A DNA stretch of 64,000 bases from Flammula alnicola (Eukaryota; Basidiomycota; Agaricomycetes; Agaricales; Strophariaceae), in NCBI GenBank assembly GCA_015499995.1, contig JADNRV010000177.1, positions 41,064 to 105,063 on the forward strand, written 5' to 3'. The notes beneath the pieces were generated by a model. That model was not told the origin of the DNA and did no database searches. It saw only the letters and a list, made by a program, of their open reading frames with translations. A program made the position numbers and the translations under genes. Positions 13,008 to 25,622 of the stretch are shown piece by piece. Within the stretch, counting starts at the first letter, position 1. Each line of letters opens with the position of its first letter.

Positions 13008-14410
13008 ATGTCTTCGACTTCCACCAGCACCGTTGCCGAGACTGCACAGGCTGTTGCCACCTTGAAGCTGAGCTCTCCCGAGGAAAAGAAGGAACCGGAA
13101 TACCGCTATGCCCACCTCCTGCCCCACTTTTCTCAAGATCGGTATCCCCCTCTCACTCCCTATGAGCACGTTGATCCTGGCCGCCGTGCACTTTCGCACC
13201 CCAACCCTCGTGCCTTCCTTGATGGCGCAACCAGCGTCGACGAACTCACCCCTGGCCTTGGGACAGAAGTAGTTGGAATCAACCTTGCTGAGCTTGATAG
13301 CACAGGTCGTGATCAACTGGCTTTGGAGGTTCGTCTTGGTCTTTTTTATATCCTCTCGATTCCTCCTAAATCCTGGAAATAGGTCGCGCGTAGAGGTGTC
13401 ATCGTCTTCCGCGATCAGCAAGATTTTATTGACCGTGGCCCCGAATTTTATCGTCAATGGGGAAGCTACTTTGGCCGGTAAGCTGCCAGTATATACAGCT
13501 ATTATAAGAAATGTTTGAACTAAAATTGACATTCGGATCAGCCTCCATATTCACCCTACCTCTGGCCATCCTGCTGGGTATCCAGAAATCCATTTGGTGT
13601 ACAGGTATGTATACCTTAACACTACCAGCCTCAATCCCATGCTAACAGCTCGACTTTCGTCAGAGATCTGAGCTCAAGTTTCAATTTCGAGAACGATGAC
13701 TCTGTGACTCCCACCGTTTGGCACTCGGACGTTTCGTACGAGCTGCAACCCCCGGGCCTTACTACCCTTTTCCTTCTCGCCCAACCGAAAACTGGTGGAG
13801 ACACCATCTTCACCTCACAAGTATCCACCTTGAAGAAGCTTTCGCCACAATTCGTCGCCTTCTTGCGCACCCTAAAGGCAGTACACTCCGGCGTCGAGCA
13901 AGCAGAGTTCTCGCGGTCAGGCCGACGGGGCGGCATTGTGCGTCGGGACCCTGTGGAAAATGTCCACCCTGTTGTCAGGAGACATCCTGTGACTGGCGAG
14001 GAGGCTCTCTACGTCAACAGGCAATTCACGCGCCGCATCGTGGGTCTCAAACGCGAGGAGTCAGGCATGTCCCATTTTACTTATTCTCACATCTATATTG
14101 CACAATATTAACGTCGTGCGTATCCAGAAACAATCTTGAAATTCCTGTACGATCACATCGACAAGAGCGCAGATAATCAGGTTCGTCTCAGATGGCGCCC
14201 CAACACTGTTGTTCTGTGGGATAACAGAGTCACTGCTCATGTATGTTCACATGCTTCGATCAATCGAAGAGTAGTCACTAATCTTAAGACCTCTTACAGT
14301 CCGCCATTGTTGACTTTAAGGAGACTGGTGAAGCTCGTCATGGTGCTCGGATCACTCCCCAAGCGGAACGTCCCATACCTGCCCTTGATGGTCTCGATCT
14401 GTCGTCATAG
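13008..14410 (+). CDS. TauD-type Fe(II)/2-oxoglutarate-dependent (sulfonate) dioxygenase
   Basis: Member of the TauD/TfdA family; fungal relatives such as yeast Jlp1 release sulfite from sulfonates for sulfur supply. Start MSSTSTSTVAETAQ at 13008, stop TAG at 14408-14410. The iron-binding H-x-D lies in TVWHSDVSYELQPPG. The distal histidine and 2-oxoglutarate-binding arginine region is WDNRVTAH followed, after an intron, by SAIVDFKETGEARHG. Other family blocks are LGTEVVGINLAEL and RGVIVFRDQQDF. About six introns were inferred. The one after KREES appears to use a GC donor (14065-14066). The C-terminus is ALDGLDLSS. Substrate is inferred from the family only; alpha-ketoglutarate-dependent xenobiotic oxidation is an alternative. 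Confidence 0.88.
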
Positions 14411-14930
14411 GATTAATCACCTGTATTATTGAATTTACCGGAAAACGTGTGCTTGCCTCAGCTTGAAAGCCCTTGGCAAATTCTAAGATACATGTACGCC
14501 GTCATGGACATTCGGCACTATATCCTTGTATTGGACTTTGCAATCTAAGTCCGATGAAAGTGATTCATGAAATGATCTCTGTAATTGACAAGAAAGAGCC
14601 GCCTAACTCACTGCTGCTTTTCTCGGAGAGACTGGTGCAGGTTGAGGTATGTGTTATGGTTGGTCATAGACTTTTCCAGCAGGTCTGCAGAGAAATTACA
14701 GATCTTGATAGATTTGCCAAGTTCGAGAATTTCCAGGAAACGTGGTATCATCTCCGTTTCGATAGGATGAACGACTTCCTTTTCAAATTCGATATCCCCC
14801 TTCCTTAGCGAAGATTGAAGAGGAGGCCCTAATGAATAGTCTTCAGCATTGCAACTTGACAAGGAGTCGGAAATAGACGTACTGGGATCCAAATGGGTGC
14901 CGCTACCCATCAGTGTTTCAATGAAAAGGT

Positions 14931-16110
14931 CTAACTATCAGTGAATTCTAGTATTTCCAATTTCGCGAGGATATGTTCATTCACTTGGGCTGAATGACCC
15001 ATATACATACGCTCGAATATACGATCCGTCAGGATTGGGTTGCAACATGCGGATGTCGTTAAAGACAGTTTCTTGAGTGAAGGCACTTTTCCCATGAGGT
15101 TTAAGAACTCGTCGCCCGTGTTGAAAGGATTGCCGAGTGATAAACGAGCATCCCGAACGCTCCAAAAGATATATGAGCGCATCGGTTTCAAATTGTGTAT
15201 GCCTCCCGTTATAGGTGTAAATCTCCAGAACGGAAAGAACAAGCTTGCTGAAAAGAGGAGTCAGTGTTACAAAGGGTCCACATCCAAGCTCTAGGAATTT
15301 GAGTGACGACAAGGTGACAGGGGGATAAGTCGACATGTTATCGGAAGGTACGACGCCAGGAAAGATGCAAGACATTAGTTGTGGAGTCCGACGTAGAATT
15401 TCCAAACATTCGGTTGGAGAGAGTATCGATGCATAAATGTGTGTGATTCCATCCCATTGAAGCCGTAAGCAGACAAGATAAGTATGCGAGATATGGAGAT
15501 TCTGGAGACGAGGGGTAGATTTTAAATGCAAGACCTGCATGTTTCTAACTCGCTGCCCAAGACGAGGCCCGATATACAGAGATTCAAATTCAAAATAATT
15601 GCTTTCCTCTGCGTAAAAATCTTGAAACCCTGCGTCAAGGCTGTGAGCCGAAGGGATATTGGGAGTTGGCCTGAACGGGAGAGCCATTCCTTGGTCAGTT
15701 CCATAAGGAACGTATGATCTTGCCTTGTTGAAAGGTGTAAGTGTAGCAAGTCCATATCGAAGAGGTCGACCAGGCGATATCCTCCAAGTTCTGCATATCG
15801 ATCCAAGAAGGAATGGAACGCATATATCGAATATTTCTGGATTGTACAGGTTGAAGTCGGGTATGCAGCAGGTAAATGTGCGCTCGATGATCTCGGGAGG
15901 AAGGAGGCTGATCATTGGGCTTTCAACTTCGTGTTCAAAGGACGTCGCCTCTTCGATAGGTCAGCCAGCAGTACTTGGACTCGGGCAACGGCTGCATCGA
16001 GTTCGCTGGGCTCTATATTTGGATCGCTTGTATAGTCGCCTTTGAGCATTTTGCGACATAGGGATTCGAGTTGGTAGAGATCGCGCTTCAGGTTCTTGGT
16101 GTCGATAAAC
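14931..16110 (-). pseudogene. F-box/LRR protein remnant with several frameshifts
   Basis: Fragments of one agaric-type F-box protein run along the minus strand but fall in different frames. From the 5' side: a predicted coiled coil (KNLKRDLYQLESLCRKM, DAAVARVQVLLADLSKRR) that stops just before the F-box. The F-box (LISLL-PPEIIERTFTCCIP, then LLGSICRTWR) is in another frame. Then come DIAWSTSSIW in a third frame and LHLHLSTRQDHTFLMELTKEWLSRSG in a fourth segment. A leucine-rich region follows (VLHLKSTPRLQNLHISHTYL, RRTPQLMSCIFPG), and a late LRR block (LSLTTSACCNPILTDRIFERM) is again shifted. The order matches the F-box gene at the right edge. No splice sites explain the shifts, so this is a decayed copy. 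A tail-like piece may extend to about 14610. Confidence 0.75.
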
Positions 16111-16414
16111 GGGAGGTATGAATGCTCTTGCTATTGAGAACTTCTAGCCGACAGGATAGCATTTTAGGAACATTTGTCGAAGAACAAATGTTCTGTAAAC
16201 ACAAACCTGAAGCTGTTGGAGAGTTAGATAGGACGTTGACTTTGGAGAAGGCTCAAGGTGAAGTTAGAGTCGCGACTCGCAATGGTTGGCCGTTGTACAT
16301 ATTGATTTCGGGAGCTGATATCCACTGATCCGGGGTTGTCGACCCCGTAATGGTACTCCGTGAACTTTTCACCGACCTTCCTCCTGTCCCTCATTTGAGC
16401 TTCCCATTAAAGCG

Positions 16415-17407
16415 ATGATACCCACCCCAGATCTGTCACATCTTACAAGAGACGATTACGACCAAGTGTACGAACCAGCAGGTAACTCATCGAATCCATT
16501 TCTTCCACCGGTTCTAGTTTTGAAATGCAATGGGTTGATCAGAGGACACCTTTCTATTACTCGACGCGTTAGAAGAAGACGCAGAAAGCCTGAAATGCTT
16601 AAAACCGTCTGTATGTCTCGAAGTGGGGTAAGCGTGGTACCTACTTCTTATATGCGCAATTTTCTGACTGAGAATCCAGCTCAGGATCGGGCTGCGTGAC
16701 TAGCTTTATCGGCGGGATTCTGGGCCCATCCGTACGTGCGTTTTCTCTTTATAGTGGAATAGATATTGTTGAAAGTAACCTATTCATCAGTGTATCTTTG
16801 CACGGACATCAATCCCCGTGCTTGTCGATGCACCCGACTAACTGGTCTCCAAAATCAGGTGAGTGATGGAGTTTTTGCGTGCTGGCGTCATCTCATTTTC
16901 TGCGCAAATCAGGTGGATATCCACGTTGTGAATGGGTCGTTGGCTACTCCTTTTCAGCATCGGCTGGCCCGTAAAATAGACATAATCATATTCAACCCAC
17001 CATACGTGCCGACGTCAGAAGAAGAGGCATTGGGTGCCCAGACACTCGGAGACTTAGGAGGCGCTTGGGCAGGAGGTTCAGATGGCATGCAAATTACGAA
17101 CATCCTTCTGAACCGCATCGAGGTATTTCCGCACCACATCAGTTGCATTTCATGATCCAAAGAGAGTATCTTGCAGGCCTTACTATCACCAACCGGCCGT
17201 TTCTACCTTGTCGCATTGAAGCAAAACGACATAACGCAAATCATACGACATATGCAAGAATCATACCATCTGAAGGGAGAAGTATGCCTTCAATCTGTTT
17301 TGATTTCTCAATGCTTATTTTCTTGGTAGATTGTTCTGCAACGCCGCGCAGGTCGAGAGCATTTATTCATTATCCGTTTTACACGCGATAACCAATCGAA
17401 TCCATGA
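16415..17407 (+). CDS. MTQ2: eRF1 glutamine methyltransferase catalytic subunit Mtq2 (HemK family)
   Basis: S-adenosylmethionine-dependent methyltransferase that, with Trm112, methylates the GGQ glutamine of release factor eRF1. Joining seven short exons gives MIPTPDLSHLTRDDYDQVYEP, then AEDTFLLLDALEEDAESLK, then VCLEVGSGSGCVTSFIGG. The latter is the SAM-binding motif I. YLCTDINPRA (motif II) follows, and the catalytic NPPY signature lies in IDIIIFNPPYVPTSEEEALG. The C-terminus has GRFYLVALKQNDI and RAGREHLFIIRFTRDN, with stop TGA at 17405-17407. The size (about 215-220 residues) and motif order are typical. The first intron begins right after the codon group for YEPA. No close Trm112 gene is visible. 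The tricalbin gene is convergent, ending about 190 bp away. Confidence 0.9.
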
Positions 17408-17594
17408 ACCTCGACAAAATGAGAAGCATGCGAACAAAGTCGACTGCAAAAACACAAATTACTGCATGTGTAGAACTACAAATGAAAATCCCAGCGAAAA
17501 AAAAGGAGAAAGAACATGACCAAATAAGATTGAGAGTAAGTAGATAATTTCGAAATAACGAGTGTCAGTTGATAAAGATGATTTTGAATAGGCA

Positions 17595-20500
17595 TCACTC
17601 GTCGCTATCATTTGGACGGCGTCCTCGAAGACTGAACCGTGAAGGAGAAGCGAAGGAGCTCCGCCTCTCTCCGGAATGGACCGAGGCAGCACTGCTGGTA
17701 GTGGGATTGGGATTGGCTGATGCATCGAACTCCAATCGTAATCGCATGAGACCGCCTTGTCGGAGTTCGATAAAGACATCGGCCGCTGAGACGCCTTGAG
17801 GTTTGATATGGCGCCAGATCTAAGGAAACGAAGCACCAGGTCAGGGAGATGCATTGAAAAAGAGCAGGAAAAACGTACATCTACTTCACCCTCGCCAATT
17901 TCCTTGTCCTTTCCGAGAGTTTTATGATCATGAATCCACACAAAACATTTGGGTGTAAATACAGATGCTGCACAAGTAAACGACTCATTCCTGCAGTGGG
18001 CGTGTTTGAATATCAAGTCGACATAAATTAAAATATAGGAGAACTTACCATTCTGGACTGTTCGTCTTGCCAGTATGCTTGGTCTTATACTCCTTGTCGC
18101 CCACCCTAATGGTCGCATATGGCTTGACATCTTGATGAGGAAGATCCTTGGCATCCAAGATAGTAACCCGCAATGTTCCAGGTTCATGTGTCGCCACACT
18201 CGGGCCATTGAGAGCTTCCGTCGATGGAAAGGCCGCAGCTGCAACCCGCATATCGGGAGACACTCCGATGGGCTGAGAAGCTTGGCCAGTAGGTAGGTCG
18301 GGAGGTACACCCGCAGCCTCTTCCGGTTCCTTGTCTCGCTTAAAAACGCCAGTAACGCCATGGAAGACGCCTTTTCCTGCACTGGCAGGTAGACCTCCAA
18401 GCGACGTCATCGCTCGGCCAGCACTAGTGAACGTAGACGTGTTCTTTCTCGATTTGGCGATAATTTCAGGCTGGAAGACGAATCGCAGGCGGATTTGGCC
18501 CTTGTCGCCATGTTTGTCGCTCACGAGATGAATCAAACGTTCTTGGGCTTCGAATGGCTCCAGGTCGGCGAGCTCAATCTTTCCAGTACCTAAGCTCTTC
18601 GCCACTTCAATCTGATTCCAATCGAAAATCTCCAGACTGAAGTCTGCCGCCACTCGTGAAGGCTAAATTTGGCCGTTAGATTCTGAATCAAGTTACACTT
18701 GTAGTTGATAAAGACGTACCACAGAGACCTCAAAGTTTTCATTCCATTCCGGAGTGAGAGTCTTCTTCTTTATTTGGGATTTGAACACCTTTTGACCATT
18801 CAACGTGAAGACCGCGTAAGGATCAGATTTTCCTACAAAAACATCAGCTACGATAAGAAAAAAGAACCGAAAGTTTCAACAAACCTCCTCGGTCGACACC
18901 ACGGATTTCGCGACCGTCGACGAGTTCAACGCGAAGAATACCTTGGTCTAACACAGAGATCAGACAACAAGGAAACAACATTTAGAGTCACACTTACTGT
19001 TCACGGTCTCTCTAGGTTCCAACTTTACAGGCACGGGGATATACCGAGCTTCGACCACCACAGTCGACACATTTCTCTCGAGATCATCTTTTAAAGTATA
19101 CGTCTGCGGTCCGTTCTAGGAAAGTTATCCTGCAATCAATACCCGAACCAGTCTACTAGAGAACAAAGGGCGTACCAAGGTGGCCTGCAGGAATGCCTTG
19201 GCGTCGCCTTTCCACTCGGCGACGATCTCGTCCTTCTCACCTTCGTCGGCGTCGTTCAAGCGAAGCCAGACACGACCGAAATCAACCTCCTTCATGAACC
19301 CTTCGCCGACATAATCCCATTGGGCGTTCTTGCCGCGAGCCCTGACGGTGCTAAAGCAAGGCCAGTAGGCATCGTCGACGAGGACCTCAACCCGGGCCTT
19401 CTTCGCGACGCGGCCCGACATGATATGGAAGACGATGATACCGGATTCTACGAACACAATTTCAGACCTTGTCAAAAACCAGGATCAGAATAGGAACTCA
19501 CGTTGTTCCAGAAGTTCTTCATGAGTCATTACGATGCCCTTTTCTTCGGGTGCTGGCTTTTTCTCGCCGTTAGCACTTTTCAGCGAACCGTTCGTCTGGT
19601 GCGTTTCAGCAGTGGCAGCAGTTCCTGTAGTACCGGTAGTGTTTGTCGTATCGACAGTTTTCGCGCTCTTCATACTATCGAGCGACTTGGCATTCTTGGT
19701 GTGCTTCTGGACCGATGTCTCCGACGCAATCATCGTACCCTCTGGTATGCCCTCGTCGGATGAAATTGAGGAGCCGCCATCTGACACATATCCGCCATCC
19801 TCATCCCGATCCTTTTGCTTAGCGAGTGTCTGGGCTTCGGTGTTCTCGAAGGGTTCCCATCTGGCATTGAGAGACGGGATGAACTCGGCGGTGTAGTGGA
19901 GAGTTCCCTTGACTCCTCCACCTTTATCAAGATGGATAGAGTCGGTAGCAGTTTTGATGCCTTTGGACTGGAATGGGTAGTGAGGGTCTTCAGGAGATTC
20001 CACCGCAAGCTCAGATACATGAAGCTCGACCGAACCAAGAGAACGATCCTAGTGACATTCAATACCCGAAATTGACCAAAGGCAAACGGATCGACTCACT
20101 CGTGTCAGATTTTGATAGTCCATGCATTCAAGCAAGAGGGTCTCCTTCAACGTGTGAACTAACCAAAGAAACTTCAATGAATTTCAAACAAGATTCAACA
20201 TCTTTCCTACCAGGAATATAGATAATCTGATCCCACACAGGGTTCAAGTCTACATGTAACAACCGAAAAATTAGATTAAATGTACCAGAACAAAATTATT
20301 CACGCACTATTGTTGACAACCTCTGTTCTGCCCTTAGTAACATTCTGGACTTGCACTCGGACTAAGGATCGCTCTATTAAAAAGGTCGAACCCATCAGAA
20401 ATTCCATGGAAAAACACAAATACAATGGTCGCATACCTTGCCACCGAGAGTAGCTTCCACATTCCTATAAAAGACCGATCAGAAACCCGGTACCAAACCA

Positions 20501-23373
20501 AAAGAAGAAACTAAAAAAACATACTTGACATCAGCAGCCCTATCAATCAGCAGCTTGACCACCCCAATCGGCGGTTTATACTGATCCGAGCCATGCAACG
20601 CGCCCGCCATGCTCAGGGGCTTCCACTCCGCCGACACCTCATCTTGCCCGTCTTGCATCCACTCAACGGGAACCAATCCCTCCCTGCCTCCGCCTTGGCG
20701 TCCAACAAATCCGTCAGCTTCATCGACATGTACCCAATAACAGGGTCCTTGAGGAAGTCTCGATCGTCGATCACCTTGAGCCCAATCGTCGCGGTGTTCT
20801 TGTCCGTGCATAAGAACTCGTAAGGGGCTTCCCAGATGGGATTGTTGGTGTGCTTGAAGCAGCGGGTCGAGAAGGATGAAGTTTTCGAGCTGTTCAGGTA
20901 GACACGGGCGAAAGGGTTGAGGTCGCCAGAGAGCGATTTGGTGTGGTCGAGCTCCTTGGCTTGATGGATCGTAAGACGCACGATTCCAACAGCTGTGCAT
21001 GACAAAAATCAATCAGTACACGCATATATGCATCAAAGAATAGAATAAACGCACTAGATTGGAGAACTTCCTCTTTGCCTTCCTCAGGCTCAATAACTGG
21101 GAAGTAATTGATATCAAATCTCAATTCACCGCGTTGCTTGCCATCTTTCAGGAGTGGCGAAACAACGCCCTCTTGCGTTGGATCTTCCAATAGCTTCTCA
21201 AAAGGAAACGACGCAGAACTCATCAAAGTGTTCTTGCGATGGTCGTTGAAATCATACACGATCATCTCCAAGATATCCTTGAGCGAGTGCACGAGCAAGT
21301 ACTTGGTCTCCATCCATGTAGGATTATACCTGCAAAAGTTACCACAAATTAGTTTAGTCATATAATTCAACCGAAGCATCAAGATACATACGTGTTAGAC
21401 TTGTACTTCGTCTTCGCGAGTTCACCGCGGCCACTGATAGACAAGCTAACGAACGGATCAGGAGTACCACCGCCAATCTTCGTGCCGTAATTCCACGTGC
21501 CGAATATACGACAATCTGCACGACACCGACGGCCGCATCGAGCGGCTTGCCCGAAAGCATCTGCTCCAAATTCAGACTGAAAACATTCGGGTCATACATC
21601 ATAGGACCCAGAGTCGCGTGCGTCATGTCACGAATGAAAGAAGACAGGCCCGGGATCTAAAATAAACAACATGTCATAAGTCAGCACGTTTCCTGCTTCT
21701 TCCTCGCACGCGACCAAGCAGAGTGGAGGCAAGAGCATGTACGCACGTTAGCGATATCAAACCCAAATGTTTCTCCACCGATCGGTTTCAGGACATAATC
21801 AATAACGGGTTTCTCCAAAAAGCACATATCCACGACTTGGACGTGCGGGAAATTGGCCATGAGCTTCAGGCGAATGCGCAACAGCCCGCTGAGCGACACG
21901 TCCTCCACGAGAATAGGCAGCGCGGCAGTCGCCAATCCCTTGCCCAGGCGCACGGAGAGCTCAATCCTAGGGTTGACCTTGTCCTTCTTCTGCTTCTCTG
22001 TCATGTCAGAGGTATCCTTCGGGGTGAACGAGATACCCCAGTCCATCATGACTACATCGTCCTCCGTCTTTGGGAACGTGCGCACTCTGTCTATCCTTGG
22101 CGCCTTGTTGCCAAGTGTAAAGTCGGGCATACGGAGGGAATCGAGGAATGCGGGAGTGTTTGTGCTTAATATCTGATCGACAGATGCAAGGATGGTGGCA
22201 GATAAGACGGGCTCGTAAATTGGCCAGAAGTGGTCGAGGAAGTTGTTGATCCAATCTGCAGACTCGTGCTCCGAGGCGAGGCGGACCTTGACGAGCTCGC
22301 GTTGAATGTCATCGCGTGCATATCTCCTAACACGCTCCATGGACGTCGAGTAATATGTGTTGCACACCGCGAGTACAATGAAGAGCCATCCCCAGCCAAA
22401 GTTGAAGCGCGTGAGGAAGTGAGAAGCTAACACGGCCTACACGCACACAACACACAAGATAACGAAACAGCGCGCACACACAGACACATCATAAAAACGC
22501 GACAAGAAGCAAATGAATCAAACCGAATCAAAGGTAAGTTAGCACTTCCATAGCACATCAAACAGGGGCCGTGGATACGCACGAATATGATGATGCCAGC
22601 ATTATGATACCAAGTTCCATAGAATTGCTCGTAAATGAACATGTCAAGCACGCCCTTGTCCCTTTCCTCGCCCTCAGGAAGGGGTGGTTTGTCAATGCCC
22701 GATACTTGTCGCCAGCCAACTCTGTACCAATCTGGGATAGCATGCGCGGCTTTCGTTGGGAGGGCCCCAGGGAGCAGCGCCGCTTCTTCCTGCACTTCCT
22801 GGGCGACCTGTTTCGTGTCTTTCGCTATGATGGTGGGCTTCGCGTCATCCCCGTGATCCTCGATGACGATGGTTGGAATAGCGGGGGTTGTAGTACTGTC
22901 ACCGATTTTGATTTCTGTATACAAATAGAGCCAGGTGTGAGTATTGACGAATGATCAACTCGTCCCAACAAAAGACAGAAAGGGTGTCACAATAGAGGTG
23001 TCGACGGCAATAGGAACTGATACAAGGACCCAATACCGAAACACCTGACTAGGACATATACTCCACATTGTGGTGTCAAACATATGTGCTCGGCAAAGTT
23101 GGCTTTGTGTAGCATATGCGCCGCGCGCCGCAGGAGATGGAAAAAAAAAAAAAACAAAAGACAGTGAAACTCACCGCGATCTCGTTGTGGCTGCGGTGCA
23201 ACGCTGGCGAGCTGGTCGCGGCCCTTTCTCACCTGGGCAGCTTTCTCTTGTGGTGTGGCGTCGGGGGAGAGTGAGTGGGTTGGAACGCCCTTCTTTTCGG
23301 CTTCCGCATCTCGTTTCTTGAGGGTTTCTCGGTCTACACCATTGCCGTTGGGGGCAGGTAGACCGCCTGGCAT
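17595..23373 (-). CDS. Tricalbin / extended-synaptotagmin-like lipid transfer protein (SMP and multiple C2 domains)
   Basis: Predicted ER-plasma membrane tether and lipid transfer protein. Start MPGGLPAPNGNGVDRETLKK at 23373; the last exon ends RGRRPNDSDE, stop at 17595-17597. From N to C: a disordered acidic/basic region, then EQFYGTWYHNAG with a hydrophobic hairpin (FNFGWGWLFIVLAVCNTYY), then an SMP domain (SADWINNFLDHFWPIYEP through FPHVQVVDMCFLEKPVIDYVL, PIGGETFGFDIAN). At least five C2 modules follow (for example GIVRLTIHQAKELD with NPFARVYLN; GVVKLLIDRAADVK with KSDPYVRVQ; GILRVELVDGREI with KSDPYAVFTLNG; GTLRVTILDAKDLP). A serine/threonine-rich linker lies between the third and fourth. 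About 1,450-1,500 residues, some fifteen introns. The layout is that of yeast Tcb proteins, probably Tcb3-like. Confidence 0.9.
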
Positions 23374-24605
23374 GTTGAAAGTTGAATTGAGGTTTGCTGC
23401 CAGGGTTGTGGGGGAGGAGAGACGGGGGAAAGAAAGGGAACTAACGAACGATAAGGTGGTGTGGAGTAGGAGCGACTAACAGGTAGAAGGAAAGTGCGTC
23501 TCTTTTGAATACAGGACTATAAGGGTCGGCAATGCATGCCTGATGTCACCGCAATCATTTGAAAGGCTAGCTCGCGTCACGCTTGTTATTTGCGTCACAC
23601 TCCGAGTCTATCTGGTTCTTCCGACCGAGACCTTTTGCGGCGCTCAGTCATCTTCGGGCGTTATCTGGATAATGAAATTTTGGCTGGAATCCCACCAAGC
23701 GCGCATGGAAAAACCCAGCACTTGTCGACGAGAACACAATATCCTCACAGTATAAAATGAAATAAATCAAAACAAATACCACGCACTGTCATTCCAAAAA
23801 TATATCCCCCTGTCTCGAAAATAGCTCGATCAGGATGCGGATCGCGAAGGACGATGACAACACTGACTGAATCAAGCTGCTCTATCGCACCACTGCTCTT
23901 ACCCCAAAGTCACCCCACATGCGCATCCTCGAGGTATCCACGCTATGACGCCCAGAGGCCATCTATGATTCAAGTCCAAGTCTCTTTCCCCACGTACACG
24001 TCGTGCTCAACACACGATCGTCGACCAAAGCTCCGACGCCACAGGGCACTGCCGGGACGCAGTTATTCGCTGCGCAGTGATTTGCAAAATGTTGAATGTC
24101 TTGTTTGTCCGGAGGTAAGAACTGCCACACTGACTGCTCTACGGCGATGGCAGTGCCAGAGCGGAGAGCACTCGTGACAAAAATATGTGTATGCGCGGCG
24201 GACCGGCTGGTGCGGTGATAATTCCCAACATCCTTGGAAAAGGACAAGGAGGAAAAAAAAACGCAGCTTCTCGACTGGCGATCGATATCCCGGTAAGTAC
24301 ACAGCCTGAGGATATAGTACCTTTCTGGAAAGGGCTCAAAGCGAGGCAGAAGCAGGACGGGGTGCGAGTCCTACAAATATTCATGTAACCGCCGCAATTT
24401 AAAGTTTTAAACTCTCCAGTAACTCAGGCTGCTGGGCGCTTAATGCTTTATATACAATTGTTTCGAGGATGCTACTTAGTATTCGCAATTAATTCTAGAA
24501 TCTAATATCCAAATTTCCGTCCTCCTCTCCAGGCACACAGCCCACACCTACTAGTACTACACTAAAGCACTTGACTTTGTATGATAAGGAACTGCAAAGC
24601 GTATA
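23374..24605. other. Intergenic stretch without a supported gene
   Basis: The first part must hold the tricalbin promoter. Small overlapping frames on both strands at 23854-24384 contain several cysteines, but they have no start, signal peptide or splice pattern that forms a known secreted family. I see no RNA gene. The right end borders the nested inverted-repeat element. Confidence 0.4.
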
Positions 24606-24666
24606 TCACACGGCGGACATTCAACTGTCAAGTCGGGCCGCCGGTTGTCCTGTTAAGTCATACAGA

Positions 24667-25109
24667 CACGGCGGACATTCAACTGTCAAGTCGGCCGACC
24701 GGTTGTCCTGTTAAGTCATACAGAGGTTACCGGCAAGTCATAACCTGTCATGACACAGGTTGACTTGCCGGTCACAGTGGCCGATGTCACGCTCTTTCTT
24801 TTTTTTAATGTTCTCGCCTCATATTCTGCGTATTTAATAGTACTCATGTGTCGTGTTTATTCGAATTCATTCCCTCACTATCAATCTGCGTATTGTCTTC
24901 GCCACTATTTGAATTCGCTTTAATCTAACGTTAGCAACTAACAAACATAAGTATGAGGCGAGAACATTTTAAAAAAAGAAAGAGCGTGACATCGGCCACT
25001 GTGACCGGCAAGTCAACCTGTGTCATGACAGGTTATGACTTGCCGGTAACCTCTGTATGACTTAACAGGACAACCGGTCGGCCGACTTGACAGTTGAATG
25101 TCCGCCGTG
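24667..25109. mobile_element. Inner copy of the same foldback family, nested in the left arm of the outer one
   Basis: A 443-bp element with near-perfect inverted arms of about 155 bp (24667-24822 and 24955-25109) and a 132-bp A+T-rich loop. It has the same CACGGCGG terminus as the outer element. It is bracketed by the 3-bp direct repeat AGA (24664-24666 and 25110-25112). Deleting the element and one AGA restores the outer arm sequence GTCATACAGAGGTTACAGG, which matches the intact outer right arm. Insertion therefore came after the outer element formed. The near identity of the two arms suggests a recent origin. Confidence 0.9.
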
Positions 25110-25502
25110 AGAGGTTACAGGCAAGTCATAACCTGTCATGACATAGGTACCTGCCGGTCACAGTGGCCGATGTCACGCTCTCCTGGTTCATCGCATTCTA
25201 TCGTATTGACTTCAGTGCTACTATCTAAATCTACGGGCTTGATGCACCTGCTTGCTCTGTAGGCCGAGAGCGCTGCAATATTGCACAATTGAGCGGGAAT
25301 CTACCGCTGCAGCGGTGCATTTTTTTAACATAATCTGGTAAGTACTCTTAGTTGTCCATCTCTTTTACAGCCGTTTGCATAACGATAGGCCCCTGCAAAT
25401 CCTGCTTGTTTGCGCTAATGTTTGGTATTATCTGAGGATCTGGTAGAAAGGAAGGGCTTGCCGACCAAAGCCTCTACGGAAAACTCAAGACCAGGTGTTG
25501 AA

Positions 25503-25622
25503 ATTGGAGATCAACTCTCGCAGAAAAATTTCATTGTTCAAGTAGAAAGTGTCTGTACAGATTAGATTGGCTATCGCAGAACAAAGCAGCCACGCAGCGA
25601 CCTTACTGATGATCAAATCTAG
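25503..25622 (-). pseudogene. Captured fragment of an HSP90 gene, intron retained
   Basis: Inside the loop of the outer foldback element, the minus strand reads LDLII, then a 54-bp GT-AG intron (25606-25553), then [17 protein letters not shown]. Spliced together this is the hallmark N-terminal helix of HSP90 chaperones (family form: [21 protein letters not shown]), which borders the ATP site. Similarity ends abruptly on both sides, so only about 22 codons are present and there is no functional gene. Retention of the intron shows that genomic DNA rather than cDNA was captured. Two differences from the family consensus (L and N for S and K) suggest divergence after capture. Confidence 0.82.

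Noticed and set aside
16122..16328. 68-codon plus frame before MTQ2
   Set aside because: Lies antisense to the start side of the F-box remnant and has no features.
23854..24384. Cysteine-containing frames suggesting a small secreted protein
   Set aside because: Checked for CFEM- or hydrophobin-like cysteine spacing and a signal peptide; neither is present.
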